Source of the DNA: Paenibacillus sedimenti
GTDB lineage: Bacteria; Bacillota; Bacilli; Paenibacillales; NBRC-103111
Assembly (NCBI RefSeq): GCF_014534655.1
Contig: NZ_JACVVD010000003.1
Span: 62,001-126,000 of the forward strand
Length of the DNA: 64,000 nucleotides
Direction of reading: 5' to 3'
In this document: positions 42,026 through 50,827 of the stretch, one piece after another
Numbering within the stretch: position 1 is the first letter of the stretch
How the letters are laid out: each line of letters starts with the position of its first letter
Notes under the pieces: model-generated
Databases searched by the model: none
Seen by the model: the letters and a program-made list of their open reading frames with translations, nothing else
What the model was told of the DNA's origin: nothing
Program-made: the position numbers and the translations under genes

Positions 42026-42424
42026 ATGAATCCAGATTTTATTCAGATCAAATCCCTTGAAGGCGAGCTAAAGATGTCACACAAGCGGAAGGATTATGGT
42101 CTCACCGTCACGACCAAAGAATTAATCCTTCATAAACCTCATGTCAATTATTACTTTAAGCTGGAGGACATTATTAATATCCTCCCTTTTGATAATTCCG
42201 GATTCAAGAAAATTTCTTTCGTGAGCTCGCGGGCGGCTAACCAAGAAACCACTCATCTTTCCCCGGGTTCTGAACATTACCGCATCTATGTTGGGGCAGC
42301 TACCGTGCATAACCGAAGCGGATTTTTCCAATTGGGCGCTACCGATGTCATTATTCCTATTCACAGAGAAATATTGCGGGCAATCTCCGAGTGCGGTCAA
42401 AGAATTGGCCTGACAGCCTTCTAA
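42026..42424 (+). CDS. Conserved 132-aa protein, unknown function
   Basis: This soluble beta-rich protein reads like a PH-domain-type barrel: GELKMSHKRKDYGLTVTTKELILHKPHVNYYFKLEDIINILPF, a loop, then YRIYVGAATVHNRSGFFQLGATDVIIPI. This fold guess is from the strand pattern only. AAGGAGGGG precedes the ATG and a strong terminator follows, so it is an expressed single gene converging on the phosphatase gene. Confidence 0.65.
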   Translation: MNPDFIQIKSLEGELKMSHKRKDYGLTVTTKELILHKPHVNYYFKLEDIINILPFDNSGFKKISFVSSRAANQETTHLSPGSEHYRIYVGAATVHNRSGFFQLGATDVIIPIHREILRAISECGQRIGLTAF

Positions 42425-42432
42425 ACCAAATG

Positions 42433-42479
42433 CAAAAAAGCAGCTGCGAAAAGGTCATCTTTTCATAGCTGCTTTTTTG
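42433..42479. terminator. Bidirectional terminator
   Basis: GCAGCTGCGAAAAG and CTTTTCATAGCTGC form a long stem flanked by AAAAAA and TTTTTT. It serves both converging genes. Confidence 0.9.
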
Positions 42480-42487
42480 TTAAATCC

Positions 42488-42964
42488 CTATAAATTATTA
42501 GCTTTACGAATATAAGCAAGTAAATTCTCACAGCTTTCTTCAACCATGTCGTACACTTCTTGGAAATTGCCCGTATACCAAGGATCAGGTACATCACTAA
42601 TGCCACGGGTCGGCGCGAACTCCAGGAGCTTCCGTATCTCAGCGCGTTGCTTAGGCAATTCCGGAGCGAAAGGCCGCATATTGCGAACATTGCTCTCATC
42701 CATCGCAATGATATATGTAAATTGCTCAAAATCATCTGATTTGACCTGTTTGGCCGTCATGCCTTGATGATCGATTCGATACTGATCCAGAATGCGTCTA
42801 GTCCCTTGATGCGGCCTCTCGCCAATATGCCAATCGCCGGTACCCGCTGAATCAGTAGTTATTACACCAACAAGACCTGCCTCTTTCACTTTATGACGAA
42901 AAACTGCCTCTGCCATGGGAGAACGACAAATATTACCTAAACATACGAATAAGACCTGAATCAT
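42488..42964 (-). CDS. Low-molecular-weight protein-tyrosine phosphatase
   Basis: This 158-aa phosphatase has the P-loop CLGNICRSP (nucleophile Cys near residue 8) and the general-acid loop DVPDPWYTG. DPWY with tyrosine-type surroundings fits YfkJ-like tyrosine phosphatases more than the arginine phosphatase YwlE, but the substrate is not fixed by sequence. Its start overlaps the ABC ATPase gene by 4 bp, so the two are translationally coupled. Confidence 0.88.
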   Translation of the reverse strand: MIQVLFVCLGNICRSPMAEAVFRHKVKEAGLVGVITTDSAGTGDWHIGERPHQGTRRILDQYRIDHQGMTAKQVKSDDFEQFTYIIAMDESNVRNMRPFAPELPKQRAEIRKLLEFAPTRGISDVPDPWYTGNFQEVYDMVEESCENLLAYIRKANNL

Positions 42965-43695
42965 GGCGCACCAAAAATAAGCTGTTTTTCTCGCATGGTT
43001 AGTGATCTTGCAGGAATATCAAGCACGATTTTACCTTCGGATAAGCCCCAGATACGCGTTGCATATCGTTCTGCAAGTTCGACCTGATGGAGTGTTGCGA
43101 TAACACTCATATTCCGTTCTTGGCAGAGAGATTTAAGGTCCTGCATAATATATTCTGTCGCCTTCGGATCAAGTCCGGATACAGGTTCATCAGCTACTAG
43201 CACCTTGGGATTATGAATCAATGCTTTAGCTATTGCAACTCGCTGCTGCTCGCCGCCGCTGAGCTGACCGACCTTTTTTTCCCCTTTATCGAGCAAACCA
43301 ACTTTCTCTAAATAATCCATCCCCATGACATGCTCATCCCGGGAAGTCGTACCCGTAAGCAGTCGAATTGGAGTCTGGTAAAGACGTCCCATCATGACAT
43401 TTTTGATAGCGCTTTTATTTCGGTTTAAAGCCGGCTTCTCTTCAAGAAATGCGAAGTCTTTCGCGAGCTTCCAACGCTCCAATAGCCCTGGAGTCGTAAT
43501 GTCGTTAGACTGATAAATCAATTGTCCTGTCGTCCATTTCTCTTGATGACTGATGCAGCGCAGCAGTGTCGTCTTCCCGCTGCCGCTACCACCGATAACA
43601 GCTATGAATTCACCTTCGTCTACTTGAAAGCTGATCTGAGACAGCACCTTGATATCCGGGGGAAATACTTTGCTTAGATTTCGAACCGTGATCAT
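42961..43695 (-). CDS. Orphan ABC ATPase, PhnC-like
   Basis: This ATPase of about 244 aa has Walker A GGSGSGKTTL, signature LSGGEQQRVAIAKAL, Walker B VLVADEPVSGLDP and H-loop IATLHQVEL. The QLSGGEQQRVAIAKALIHNPKVLVADEP pattern is close to phosphonate-transporter ATPases. No permease or binding protein adjoins. Instead it is coupled to a tyrosine phosphatase gene by an ATGA overlap. The start is the ATG after GAAGGAG, seven codons inside the open frame. Confidence 0.8.
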   Translation of the reverse strand: MITVRNLSKVFPPDIKVLSQISFQVDEGEFIAVIGGSGSGKTTLLRCISHQEKWTTGQLIYQSNDITTPGLLERWKLAKDFAFLEEKPALNRNKSAIKNVMMGRLYQTPIRLLTGTTSRDEHVMGMDYLEKVGLLDKGEKKVGQLSGGEQQRVAIAKALIHNPKVLVADEPVSGLDPKATEYIMQDLKSLCQERNMSVIATLHQVELAERYATRIWGLSEGKIVLDIPARSLTMREKQLIFGAP

Positions 43696-43730
43696 GACAA
43701 CGACTCCTTCGAGCAATCATATGTTTTGGC

Positions 43731-43776
43731 AAAAATCGCCACTCTACCGGCACCATGCCTGCTAGAGGGCGATTTT
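43731..43776 (-). terminator. Terminator of miaB-ricA unit
   Basis: AAAATCGCCCTCTA pairs with TAGAGTGGCGATTTT on the minus strand, with a GC-rich upper stem and a T run. Confidence 0.8.
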
Positions 43777-43798
43777 CTATTTGCGGAACGATTCTATC

Positions 43799-44257
43799 TT
43801 AGTCACAAGAGCTCGGACTCTCTGCTGAGCCTGCTTCTACATTGATTTTGTCCGAAATCGTGTCACGAATGACGGACATGACGAGCTGCAGCAAATAGTT
43901 GATATCCGCTTGTGTTTGCTTAAACTCGCTAACAATCGGAATGCCATCCAACTCATCTTGCAGAGACTCGATTTCATTTTCGATTTTCTCTACCATTTTC
44001 GAGTTTTGAAATTTCTCGAAAGCGACGATTTCTTTTTGCTTCTTCTTAATGGCACTGATTAGCGTTTGAATATCAGGATTTGCGCTAATCTGCTTTTCTG
44101 CCTTCTGATAGAACTGCACCTCATTGGATGTAGTCAACAGTTCGGCCAGTTCTTTGGCTTTTGCCAAAATATCTTCACGGACAATCAGCTCCGTATTCGT
44201 ATACTCTTCCATTTCAAAAGCATGGGGATGATTATGATGATCTGACACTTCGAGCAC
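43799..44257 (-). CDS. ricA: RicA (YmcA) family regulator
   Basis: This 152-aa helical protein has the YmcA/YlbF pattern: ILAKAKELAELLTTSNEVQFYQKAEKQISANPDIQTLISAIKKKQKE and PIVSEFKQTQADINYLLQLVMSVIRDTISD. In Bacillus RicA works with RicF and RicT, binds iron-sulfur clusters and controls RNase Y-dependent mRNA maturation, biofilm and sporulation. RNase Y itself is encoded 8 kb away. A Cys stands next to the C-terminus (SSCD). The start is GTG, 26 bp after miaB, as in Bacillus. Confidence 0.88.
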   Translation of the reverse strand: MLEVSDHHNHPHAFEMEEYTNTELIVREDILAKAKELAELLTTSNEVQFYQKAEKQISANPDIQTLISAIKKKQKEIVAFEKFQNSKMVEKIENEIESLQDELDGIPIVSEFKQTQADINYLLQLVMSVIRDTISDKINVEAGSAESPSSCD

Positions 44258-44282
44258 ACTCCAGTCCTATTTACCTTCTAAA

Positions 44283-45764
44283 TTAGATGGATATTTGCAA
44301 CGGCGATGGGATGATCTCGCCTTTTAATACCCATGTTTGCGCATGCGTTACTTTCACATTCACCATTTTGCCGACCATATCCTTTGAACCGGTAAAATGG
44401 ATCAATTTATTCGTGCGTGTTCGTCCAGATAGAACATCCGGATTATTCTTGCTTTCGCCTTCAACTAAAACTTCAACCGTTTGTCCGAAGAGCTTCTCAT
44501 TACTTGCTTTGCTATGAGCATTCACAAGCTCGTTCAAGCGATACAAACGCTGCTTCTTCACTTCCATCGGCACGTTGTCTTCCATCTCAGCGGCAGGCGT
44601 GCCTTCACGAGGTGAATAAATAAAAGTAAAGGCAAAATCAAATCCTACTTCCTGGTACAAGGACATTGTTTCTTCAAACTGTTCATCCGTTTCACCCGGG
44701 AAACCAACGATGATATCCGTTGTCAGTACGACATCGGGTAATGTTGCTTTGATTTTACGGGCAAGCTCCAGATAGTGCTCCCTGGTATATTTACGGCTCA
44801 TACGCTTCAATACTTCACTATTTCCCGACTGAACCGGCAAATGAATATGCTCTACGAGATTACCGCGTTTGCCCAAAACTTCAATTAAATGATCGTCGAA
44901 ATCGCGTGGATGCGAAGTTGTGAAACGTATGCGCGGCACATCGATTTTTCGAATATCATCCATTAAATCTGCGAACGAATACGAAATATCCTCAAAATCT
45001 TTACCATAAGCATTGACGTTCTGCCCAAGCAGCGTGATTTCTTGAAACCCTTGACGTGCTAAGTCTCTCACTTCAGCAAGCACATCCTGCGGTCTCCGGC
45101 TTCTTTCTTTACCGCGTGTGTAAGGTACGATGCAATACGTACAAAATTTATCACAGCCGTACATAATATTAACCCAAGCGCGGATACCTTCCCGCTTCTT
45201 CGGCAAATTCTCGACGATGTCGCCTTCCTTGGACCATACCTCAACAACCATCTCTTTGTTGTAAAAGGCATCCTTCAACAGCGTCGGTAAGCGATGGATA
45301 TTGTGAGTACCAAAAATCAAATCCACAAAAGCGTGCTTCTGCATGATTCGATTCACGACTGCTTCCTCTTGCGACATGCATCCGCAAACGCCGAGTACGA
45401 GGCCGGGCTTTTCCGCTTTAAGAGATTTTAAATGTCCTAGCTCCCCGAATACTTTATCTTCCGCGTTTTCCCGGATTGCACATGTGTTGAGCAGAATCAC
45501 GTCGGCTTGGAACTTGTCCTCTGTCGATTGATAGCCCATCTGCTCCAAAAGGCCCTTCATCACTTCTGTGTCATGCTCATTCATCTGACAACCGAAGGTG
45601 CGAATCAAATAATATTTATCTTTGCCGAACTCCTGCATGTCTTCAGGAATAGTAAAATCGTAATGAACGGCGATCTCTTCTTTTCCGCGCTTCTTGGCAT
45701 CTGTCAGTGAAGGAGGCTGAAAATATTTGGAGTAATCCTTATCGGATTTCACGTTGTTAGCCAC
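44283..45764 (-). CDS. miaB: tRNA-2-methylthio-N6-dimethylallyladenosine synthase
   Basis: This 493-aa methylthiotransferase has an N-terminal domain with three cluster cysteines ([30 protein letters not shown]) and a radical SAM motif CDKFCTYC near residue 203. A C-terminal TRAM domain follows ([30 protein letters not shown]). It methylthiolates A37 of tRNAs that read UNN codons. The N-terminal extension of about 50 residues is usual for Bacillales. It is followed directly by ricA. Confidence 0.95.
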   Translation of the reverse strand: MANNVKSDKDYSKYFQPPSLTDAKKRGKEEIAVHYDFTIPEDMQEFGKDKYYLIRTFGCQMNEHDTEVMKGLLEQMGYQSTEDKFQADVILLNTCAIRENAEDKVFGELGHLKSLKAEKPGLVLGVCGCMSQEEAVVNRIMQKHAFVDLIFGTHNIHRLPTLLKDAFYNKEMVVEVWSKEGDIVENLPKKREGIRAWVNIMYGCDKFCTYCIVPYTRGKERSRRPQDVLAEVRDLARQGFQEITLLGQNVNAYGKDFEDISYSFADLMDDIRKIDVPRIRFTTSHPRDFDDHLIEVLGKRGNLVEHIHLPVQSGNSEVLKRMSRKYTREHYLELARKIKATLPDVVLTTDIIVGFPGETDEQFEETMSLYQEVGFDFAFTFIYSPREGTPAAEMEDNVPMEVKKQRLYRLNELVNAHSKASNEKLFGQTVEVLVEGESKNNPDVLSGRTRTNKLIHFTGSKDMVGKMVNVKVTHAQTWVLKGEIIPSPLQISI

Positions 45765-45910
45765 TTTCTTTCCTCCTCATATAGCGGCGCTCAAAATTCT
45801 TCCCGCTTTAAACATGATAACTTGCAAAATATGCACCTTTCATTATAGCATCATGAGCCTATATAGTTCAAAAGGAAAATGGCGTATTCGTGAAATAGCA
45901 AATTTTTACC

Positions 45911-46480
45911 CTAGTCCAATATTTCAGCCAGGTCACCTGTCTTCACACCCGCCGCATTGCCTTCATCCGTATCGATATGCATGTCTAGCGCATATTGGTC
46001 GGAAACGCGCGCAACCACGTCTTCGAAAATTAAGGGGCGCTCCCCTTTCAATTTGACTCGAAGCAGCTGCTTGTCTTGGATCCCCCACTTGGCTGCATCC
46101 GAAGTATGGAAATGAATATGCCTCGCAGCGACGATGACACCCTTGTCCAGCTCCACTTCACCCTGCGGCCCAATTACCTTTAGCCCGGGTGTTCCCTCAA
46201 TGTTTCCGGACTCACGAACTGGAGGATGAATACCAAGTGAGAAAGCATCCGTGCGGGATACTTCGATTTGCGATGCTCCACGGGCAGGTCCTAAGATGCG
46301 CACTTTATCGAACTTGCCTTTCGCCCCTTCTATGGCCACCGTCTCATTCGCGGCGTATTGGCCAGGTTGCGACAAATCTTTCAAGCTTGTGAGTTGATAA
46401 CCTTTTCCGAACAAAATTTCAATATGTGCTGCAGATAAATGAATATGTCTAGCCGAGACGCCGACTGGAACTGTTTTCAT
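45911..46480 (-). CDS. pduL: Phosphate propanoyl/acetyltransferase, PduL type
   Basis: This 189-aa protein has the paired metal-site histidines of PduL: VGVSARHIHLS at the N-terminus and VIVAARHIHFH near residue 125, plus the final DMHIDTDEGNAAG. It interconverts acyl-CoA and acyl phosphate. No microcompartment shell gene is present, so it is likely the soluble housekeeping form, perhaps serving acetyl- or propionyl-CoA made by the oxidoreductases or MmsA. It opens 12 codons inside a longer frame. Confidence 0.87.
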   Translation of the reverse strand: MKTVPVGVSARHIHLSAAHIEILFGKGYQLTSLKDLSQPGQYAANETVAIEGAKGKFDKVRILGPARGASQIEVSRTDAFSLGIHPPVRESGNIEGTPGLKVIGPQGEVELDKGVIVAARHIHFHTSDAAKWGIQDKQLLRVKLKGERPLIFEDVVARVSDQYALDMHIDTDEGNAAGVKTGDLAEILD

Positions 46481-46548
46481 GGTTATGTATCCATCCTTCC
46501 AACTCTCTATGTACATCCTCTATTATAGGCGAAAAATAGCCGCTCAGC

Positions 46549-46585
46549 AAAAAGAGGGCATACGGAGAATCTCCATATGCCCTCT
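46549..46585 (-). terminator. Rho-independent terminator of korAB
   Basis: AGAGGGCATA and TATGCCCTCT form a perfect 10-bp stem with TTTTTG after it on the minus strand. Confidence 0.9.
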
Positions 46586-46595
46586 ACTATAACTC

Positions 46596-47462
46596 TTATT
46601 TGAATTCAGTAAGCAGTTTGTTAAAGTCTGCTTCTGAAATTTGAAGATTTTGTTTGGCAAGACCTTCTGTTGCAAAGTTAGGAACGGAATCTTCGTAGCT
46701 CTTTTTATCTTTATTTTGATAGATGATGCCAGTAAGCATGGAGTTCGTTTCCATGATTTTCGTCATCGCCATCACGCGATTTGTTGAATCATAATCAGGA
46801 ATCTCATCCAGATCTACGATGTTTTCTTTGAACCAGTCATACGTATTTACTTTGTTAAACGTTACGCATGGGCTGAAAACGTTGATCAAGGAGAAGCCTT
46901 TGTGATTCAGACCAGCTTCGATAACAGCCGTCAGCTGTTTCAAATTACTGGAGAAAGATTGCGCTACAAAAGTTGCGCCGGCAGCCATTGCAATTTCAAG
47001 CGGTGAAATCGCGGACTCGATGGAACCTTGAGGCGTACTTTTGGTTTTGAAGCCTTCCGCAGAACGCGGGGAAGCTTGACCCTTCGTCAGGCCGTAGATT
47101 TGGTTATCCATAACGATGTAAGTTACATCGATGTTACGACGGATCGCATGAACGGTATGACCCATACCGATCGCGAAGCCGTCTCCGTCACCGCCGGAAG
47201 CGATAACCGTCAAGTCGCGGTTTGCCATTTTCACACCTTGTGCGATCGGCAATGATCTGCCGTGAATACCGTGGAAACCGTAAGCATTGATGTAACCGGA
47301 GATACGGCCGGAACAACCGATACCGGAGACGATTGCCAAACCTTCTGGTTCCAAGCCGACGTTAGCTGCAGCTCTTTGAATCGCCGCTTGTACGGAGAAG
47401 TCTCCGCATCCTGGACACCAGTTCGGCTTTACATTGTTGCGAAAATCTTTTAACGTTGCCAT
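46596..47462 (-). CDS. korB: 2-oxoacid:ferredoxin oxidoreductase, beta subunit KorB
   Basis: This 288-aa TPP-binding subunit has NWCPGCGDFSVQAA at the N-terminus, GCSGRISGYINAYGFHGIHG and TPP motif GGDGDGFAIGMGHT...MDNQIYGLTKGQ. CX2C and the later Cys residues hold one [4Fe-4S] cluster. With KorA it oxidises 2-oxoglutarate (or related acids) with ferredoxin. Its start lies within the last 13 bp of korA, so the two are translationally coupled. Confidence 0.92.
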   Translation of the reverse strand: MATLKDFRNNVKPNWCPGCGDFSVQAAIQRAAANVGLEPEGLAIVSGIGCSGRISGYINAYGFHGIHGRSLPIAQGVKMANRDLTVIASGGDGDGFAIGMGHTVHAIRRNIDVTYIVMDNQIYGLTKGQASPRSAEGFKTKSTPQGSIESAISPLEIAMAAGATFVAQSFSSNLKQLTAVIEAGLNHKGFSLINVFSPCVTFNKVNTYDWFKENIVDLDEIPDYDSTNRVMAMTKIMETNSMLTGIIYQNKDKKSYEDSVPNFATEGLAKQNLQISEADFNKLLTEFK

Positions 47463-49198
47463 GCTAGGGTCAACTCCTTACATTTTTGTTCGATTTCTGC
47501 TGGCAAGAATGGATTACCGTTATATTTCAGAACGTTCTTGATTTTATCTGCATGACCAACATTTAATTTAATTTGATCCGCTAATTGACCTGTCGCATTG
47601 TTTTCAACTACGATAACTTGTTTGGCTTTCTCTACGAGTGGTTTCAATTGTTCAGCCGGGAATGGGTGAATCAGACGAACCGTTACGTGGTTAGTTGTAA
47701 TACCTTCCTGCGCAACGCGGTTTCTAGCTTCGTCGATCGTACCGCCTGTAGAACCCATGCCGATAATCAAAAGATCCGGATTCTCGTGAGGAGCGTCCAC
47801 TTTAATCGCATCCGTTACTTGAATGTGTTTCAATTTTTCCAAACGCTTATCCATCATTTTTTGACGGTTTTCCGTGCTCTCCGATGGACGACCTGTTTGA
47901 TCGTGCTCAACGCCTGTAACGTGGTGAATACCATGCTTCACGCCAGGAATGACGCGCGGCGAAATTCCGTTCTCCGTAAATTCATAACGTTTAAACAATT
48001 GGTTGTCAGTCATCTCTGGAGCTTCTGTAACCAGATTTCCACGGTCAATCACGATGCGGTTGTAGTCCAGCATCTCAGCGGATTGTTTACCTAAGGAAAG
48101 CTGAAGATCTGTCATCAGAATAACTGGGCACTGGTATTTCTCAGCCAAGTTGAAAGCTTCGATTGTATCGTAGAAGCATTCCTCGATAGTGCTTGGGGAG
48201 AGTACGATTTTCGGAATTTCACCGTGTGTACCGTAAACCATTGCATTCAAGTCGGATTGTTCTTGTTTCGTTGGAAGACCAGTACTTGGGCCGCCGCGTT
48301 GTGTGTCTACGATGACAACTGGAGTTTCTGTCATACCAGCCAGACCGATTGCTTCCATCATCAAAGAGAGACCAGGACCTGCTGATGCTGTAAGCGCACG
48401 TGCGCCTGCGTAGTTAGCGCCAATTGCCATTGTACAAGCTGCAATTTCATCTTCCGTCTGGATAACTGTACCGCCAAACTTAGGAAGCGCTTTGATCAGG
48501 TATTCCATAACTTCAGATGCAGGTGTAATCGGGTATGCAGGCATGAAACGGCAACCTGCAGCTACGGCTCCGAGAGCGATTGCATCATTACCGATCATGA
48601 ACAACTTCTGCTTACCGTCAGCCGGTTCCAGTTGAAAATCTGCGATAGGTCCGCCGGCTAATTCCAGAACGGATTCTGCGCCTTTACGAACAGCCTCAAT
48701 ATTTTTCTCGACGACTGCTGCGCCCTTACGGCCGAACTCTTCCTCAACGGCTTTATTAAACACATCAAGCGGCAGACCTAGCAAAGCCCAGGAAGCGCCG
48801 GATGCGGCCATGTTCTTAAATAAGGAAGTTCCTAACTCTTCTGCGATTGCAGTAATTGGAACAGGGAACAAACGTGCTTTAATACCTTCCGGCAATACCG
48901 GATTGAACTTTGCATCCGCCACGATAACTCCGTTGTCACGAAGCTCATGCGCGTTGAAATCGATACTTTCTTGGTCGAATGCAACCAGAATGTCCAAATC
49001 GTCGGAAATTGCGCGAATCGGCTTGGTGCTGATGCGAATCTTGTTATTTGTATGTCCCCCCTTAATCCGCGAAGAGAAATGACGGTACCCATACAAATAG
49101 TAACCGAGACGGTTCAATGCAGTAGAGAAGATACGGTCTGTTGATTCGACCCCTTCACCCTGCTGACCTCCGATTTTCCAAGATAACTGACTAATCAC
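47450..49198 (-). CDS. korA: 2-oxoacid:ferredoxin oxidoreductase, gamma-alpha fusion KorA
   Basis: This protein of about 582 aa has a gamma-type N-terminal domain (SWKIGGQQGEGVES, residues 1-180) fused to an alpha-type part (FMPAYPITPASEVMEYL; TASAGPGLSLMMEAIGLA; DTQRGGPSTGLPTKQEQ). This is the usual two-gene 2-oxoglutarate oxidoreductase of aerobic Bacillales. The start is GTG at 49198 after AAAGGAGTGG; the preceding 31 codons are open but not family-like. It differs in domain order from the fused oxidoreductase at 38-41 kb. Confidence 0.92.
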   Translation of the reverse strand: MISQLSWKIGGQQGEGVESTDRIFSTALNRLGYYLYGYRHFSSRIKGGHTNNKIRISTKPIRAISDDLDILVAFDQESIDFNAHELRDNGVIVADAKFNPVLPEGIKARLFPVPITAIAEELGTSLFKNMAASGASWALLGLPLDVFNKAVEEEFGRKGAAVVEKNIEAVRKGAESVLELAGGPIADFQLEPADGKQKLFMIGNDAIALGAVAAGCRFMPAYPITPASEVMEYLIKALPKFGGTVIQTEDEIAACTMAIGANYAGARALTASAGPGLSLMMEAIGLAGMTETPVVIVDTQRGGPSTGLPTKQEQSDLNAMVYGTHGEIPKIVLSPSTIEECFYDTIEAFNLAEKYQCPVILMTDLQLSLGKQSAEMLDYNRIVIDRGNLVTEAPEMTDNQLFKRYEFTENGISPRVIPGVKHGIHHVTGVEHDQTGRPSESTENRQKMMDKRLEKLKHIQVTDAIKVDAPHENPDLLIIGMGSTGGTIDEARNRVAQEGITTNHVTVRLIHPFPAEQLKPLVEKAKQVIVVENNATGQLADQIKLNVGHADKIKNVLKYNGNPFLPAEIEQKCKELTLAWQR

Positions 49199-49402
49199 CG
49201 TACGTCCACTCCTTTTGAATGTAACTGCATGAAGAAACCATGAACTAACATTTAAGTAAATTGGAAAAGAGTAATAAAAAAATTCTTTCACTTGTCACAC
49301 AAATTTTATGCCTTTATGAAGCAAATTGCAAGAGGTTTGAACGAATCTAAAACATAGAGTTTTTAGATGAAATCCATATCAATATTAGATCGATTCAAAT
49401 CA

Positions 49403-50344
49403 TTATTTTGGAAGGTTGGCAAGCATAAATCTCTGCCAATTTCCATATAAGAATCGTTCCACTTGGGCTTCCTTATAGTTTTTGCATAAAGCTTCTATAA
49501 TATTTTCATAATCACCCGCATGCCTAAGCCCCTCGATCCACTTTTCAATCCCATCGAAATCTGAACCGAAGCCAACATGATTCTCCCCTCCCAGAGAGCA
49601 AACATGATCTATATGAGTCAACAATTGACTGATCTGGACGGGTGCACGGACAGGCTCTACAAAGTATGGGACGAATGTAATTCCGATTTGTCCTTGCCTT
49701 TCAATGATGGCAGAAATTTGTTCATCTGATAAATTTCTTGGATGAGGGCATAGACTCCCCGCATTAGAGTGTGACGCAATAAAGGGCTTACCGTACAGCT
49801 CGGCCATTTCCCAAAAAGCTTTTACAGAAAGATGAGATACATCCACTATTATACCCATCGTTTCTAATTCTCTTAACATCCGCTTGCCTTTCAACGTAAA
49901 TCCGCCCTTACGCGGCTCCATGACTCCATCTGCTGCCCAGTTCGCATAATTCCACGTTAGACCTACGCTTCTAACTCCAAGATGGTAGAGAATCCGTAAA
50001 TATGTCATATTGCCCGCCATGGCGTCTAAACCTTCAAGTGTCAGAATGGCTCCGATCTGCTCACTTTTTTCTACCGCCAACCAATCCGGCACATTCTGAA
50101 TAAAAGACATGCCTGGATGGCTCATGATTTTTCGGTGAAATATATCAATCATCTGCAGGATATGATCGAAAGTGGGTTGATGAATGCTTTCAGATAAATA
50201 GATCGCGAAGCATTGAACCTTAATTCCTGCTCGTTGCAGCCGCGGATAGTTCACATCGAGCTCCAACTCCTCTTTATGAAAATCTAATTTTGGGTTCATA
50301 TACAGCTTCGTTAACGTATCACAATGACCGTCCATGATTTTCAT
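49403..50344 (-). CDS. Membrane dipeptidase family (M19) zinc dipeptidase
   Basis: This protein of about 313 aa matches renal-dipeptidase-like enzymes: MDGHCDTLTKL gives the HxD metal pair, LTLEGLDAM the bridging Glu, VSHLSVKAF and ASHSNAGSLCPHPRNLSDEQ the two His ligands, and GFGSDFDG the last Asp. No signal peptide is seen, so it is cytoplasmic. The ATG follows GGAGGAGG. It lies after spoVS and its terminator, as in several Paenibacillus-type chromosomes. A peptide-recycling role is inferred. Confidence 0.87.
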   Translation of the reverse strand: MKIMDGHCDTLTKLYMNPKLDFHKEELELDVNYPRLQRAGIKVQCFAIYLSESIHQPTFDHILQMIDIFHRKIMSHPGMSFIQNVPDWLAVEKSEQIGAILTLEGLDAMAGNMTYLRILYHLGVRSVGLTWNYANWAADGVMEPRKGGFTLKGKRMLRELETMGIIVDVSHLSVKAFWEMAELYGKPFIASHSNAGSLCPHPRNLSDEQISAIIERQGQIGITFVPYFVEPVRAPVQISQLLTHIDHVCSLGGENHVGFGSDFDGIEKWIEGLRHAGDYENIIEALCKNYKEAQVERFLYGNWQRFMLANLPK

Positions 50345-50394
50345 TTGGGCTCCTCCTCCAACTTGAAACTTTCCGTTTGGCATGGAGACAAAGT

Positions 50395-50422
50395 AAAAAA
50401 CCTGTCTACAAGGTAAACAGGT
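50395..50422 (-). terminator. Rho-independent terminator of spoVS
   Basis: ACCTGTTTACC and GTAGACAGGT form the stem, followed by TTTTTT on the minus strand. Confidence 0.8.
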
Positions 50423-50452
50423 GTTGGGTCTAGTCTATGTACGGTTGTTAGA

Positions 50453-50713
50453 TTACCTAGGCTCTACAATTAATTTAATGGCCGTCCGATCTTCCCCGTC
50501 AATCACGATATCAGTGAATGCTGGTACGCAAATTAAGTCAACCCCACTAGGCGCAACAAATCCTCTTGCGATTGCTACTGCTTTAATGGCCTGGTTCAAA
50601 GCTCCTGCGCCGATAGCTTGAAGCTCCGCTGCTCCACGTTCGCGCAACACGCCTGCCAGTGCACCTGCAACGGAGTTTGGATTGGATTTTGCTGAAACTT
50701 TTAATACTTCCAT
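50453..50713 (-). CDS. spoVS: Stage V sporulation protein S
   Basis: This 86-aa Alba-like protein is nearly invariant in spore formers: MEVLKVSAKSNPNSVAGALAG, GALNQAIKAVAIARG and a C-terminal strand ending IKLIVEPR. It is needed for coat assembly and dehydration in Bacillus, and affects cell division. The AGGAGG ribosome binding site and a sigma-H-like promoter upstream fit early-stationary expression. It lies next to ymdB and rny, as in Bacillus. Confidence 0.97.
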   Translation of the reverse strand: MEVLKVSAKSNPNSVAGALAGVLRERGAAELQAIGAGALNQAIKAVAIARGFVAPSGVDLICVPAFTDIVIDGEDRTAIKLIVEPR

Positions 50714-50760
50714 GAAAAGTACCTCCTCGGGAATGATGGATAGATTCCAGTAACCATCAT

Positions 50761-50788
50761 ATTCTTGAGGCTATACAAAAATACCTTC
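50761..50788 (-). promoter_or_regulatory. Sigma-H-like promoter of spoVS
   Basis: On the minus strand GAAGGTATT (-35, consensus RnAGGAwww, one mismatch), a 12-bp spacer and CAAGAAT (-10, consensus RnnGAAT, one mismatch) stand about 48 bp before the spoVS start. Confidence 0.55.
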
Positions 50789-50827
50789 TATTGCAGAATG
50801 AATATTCTTAATATTTAGAATTGTTTA

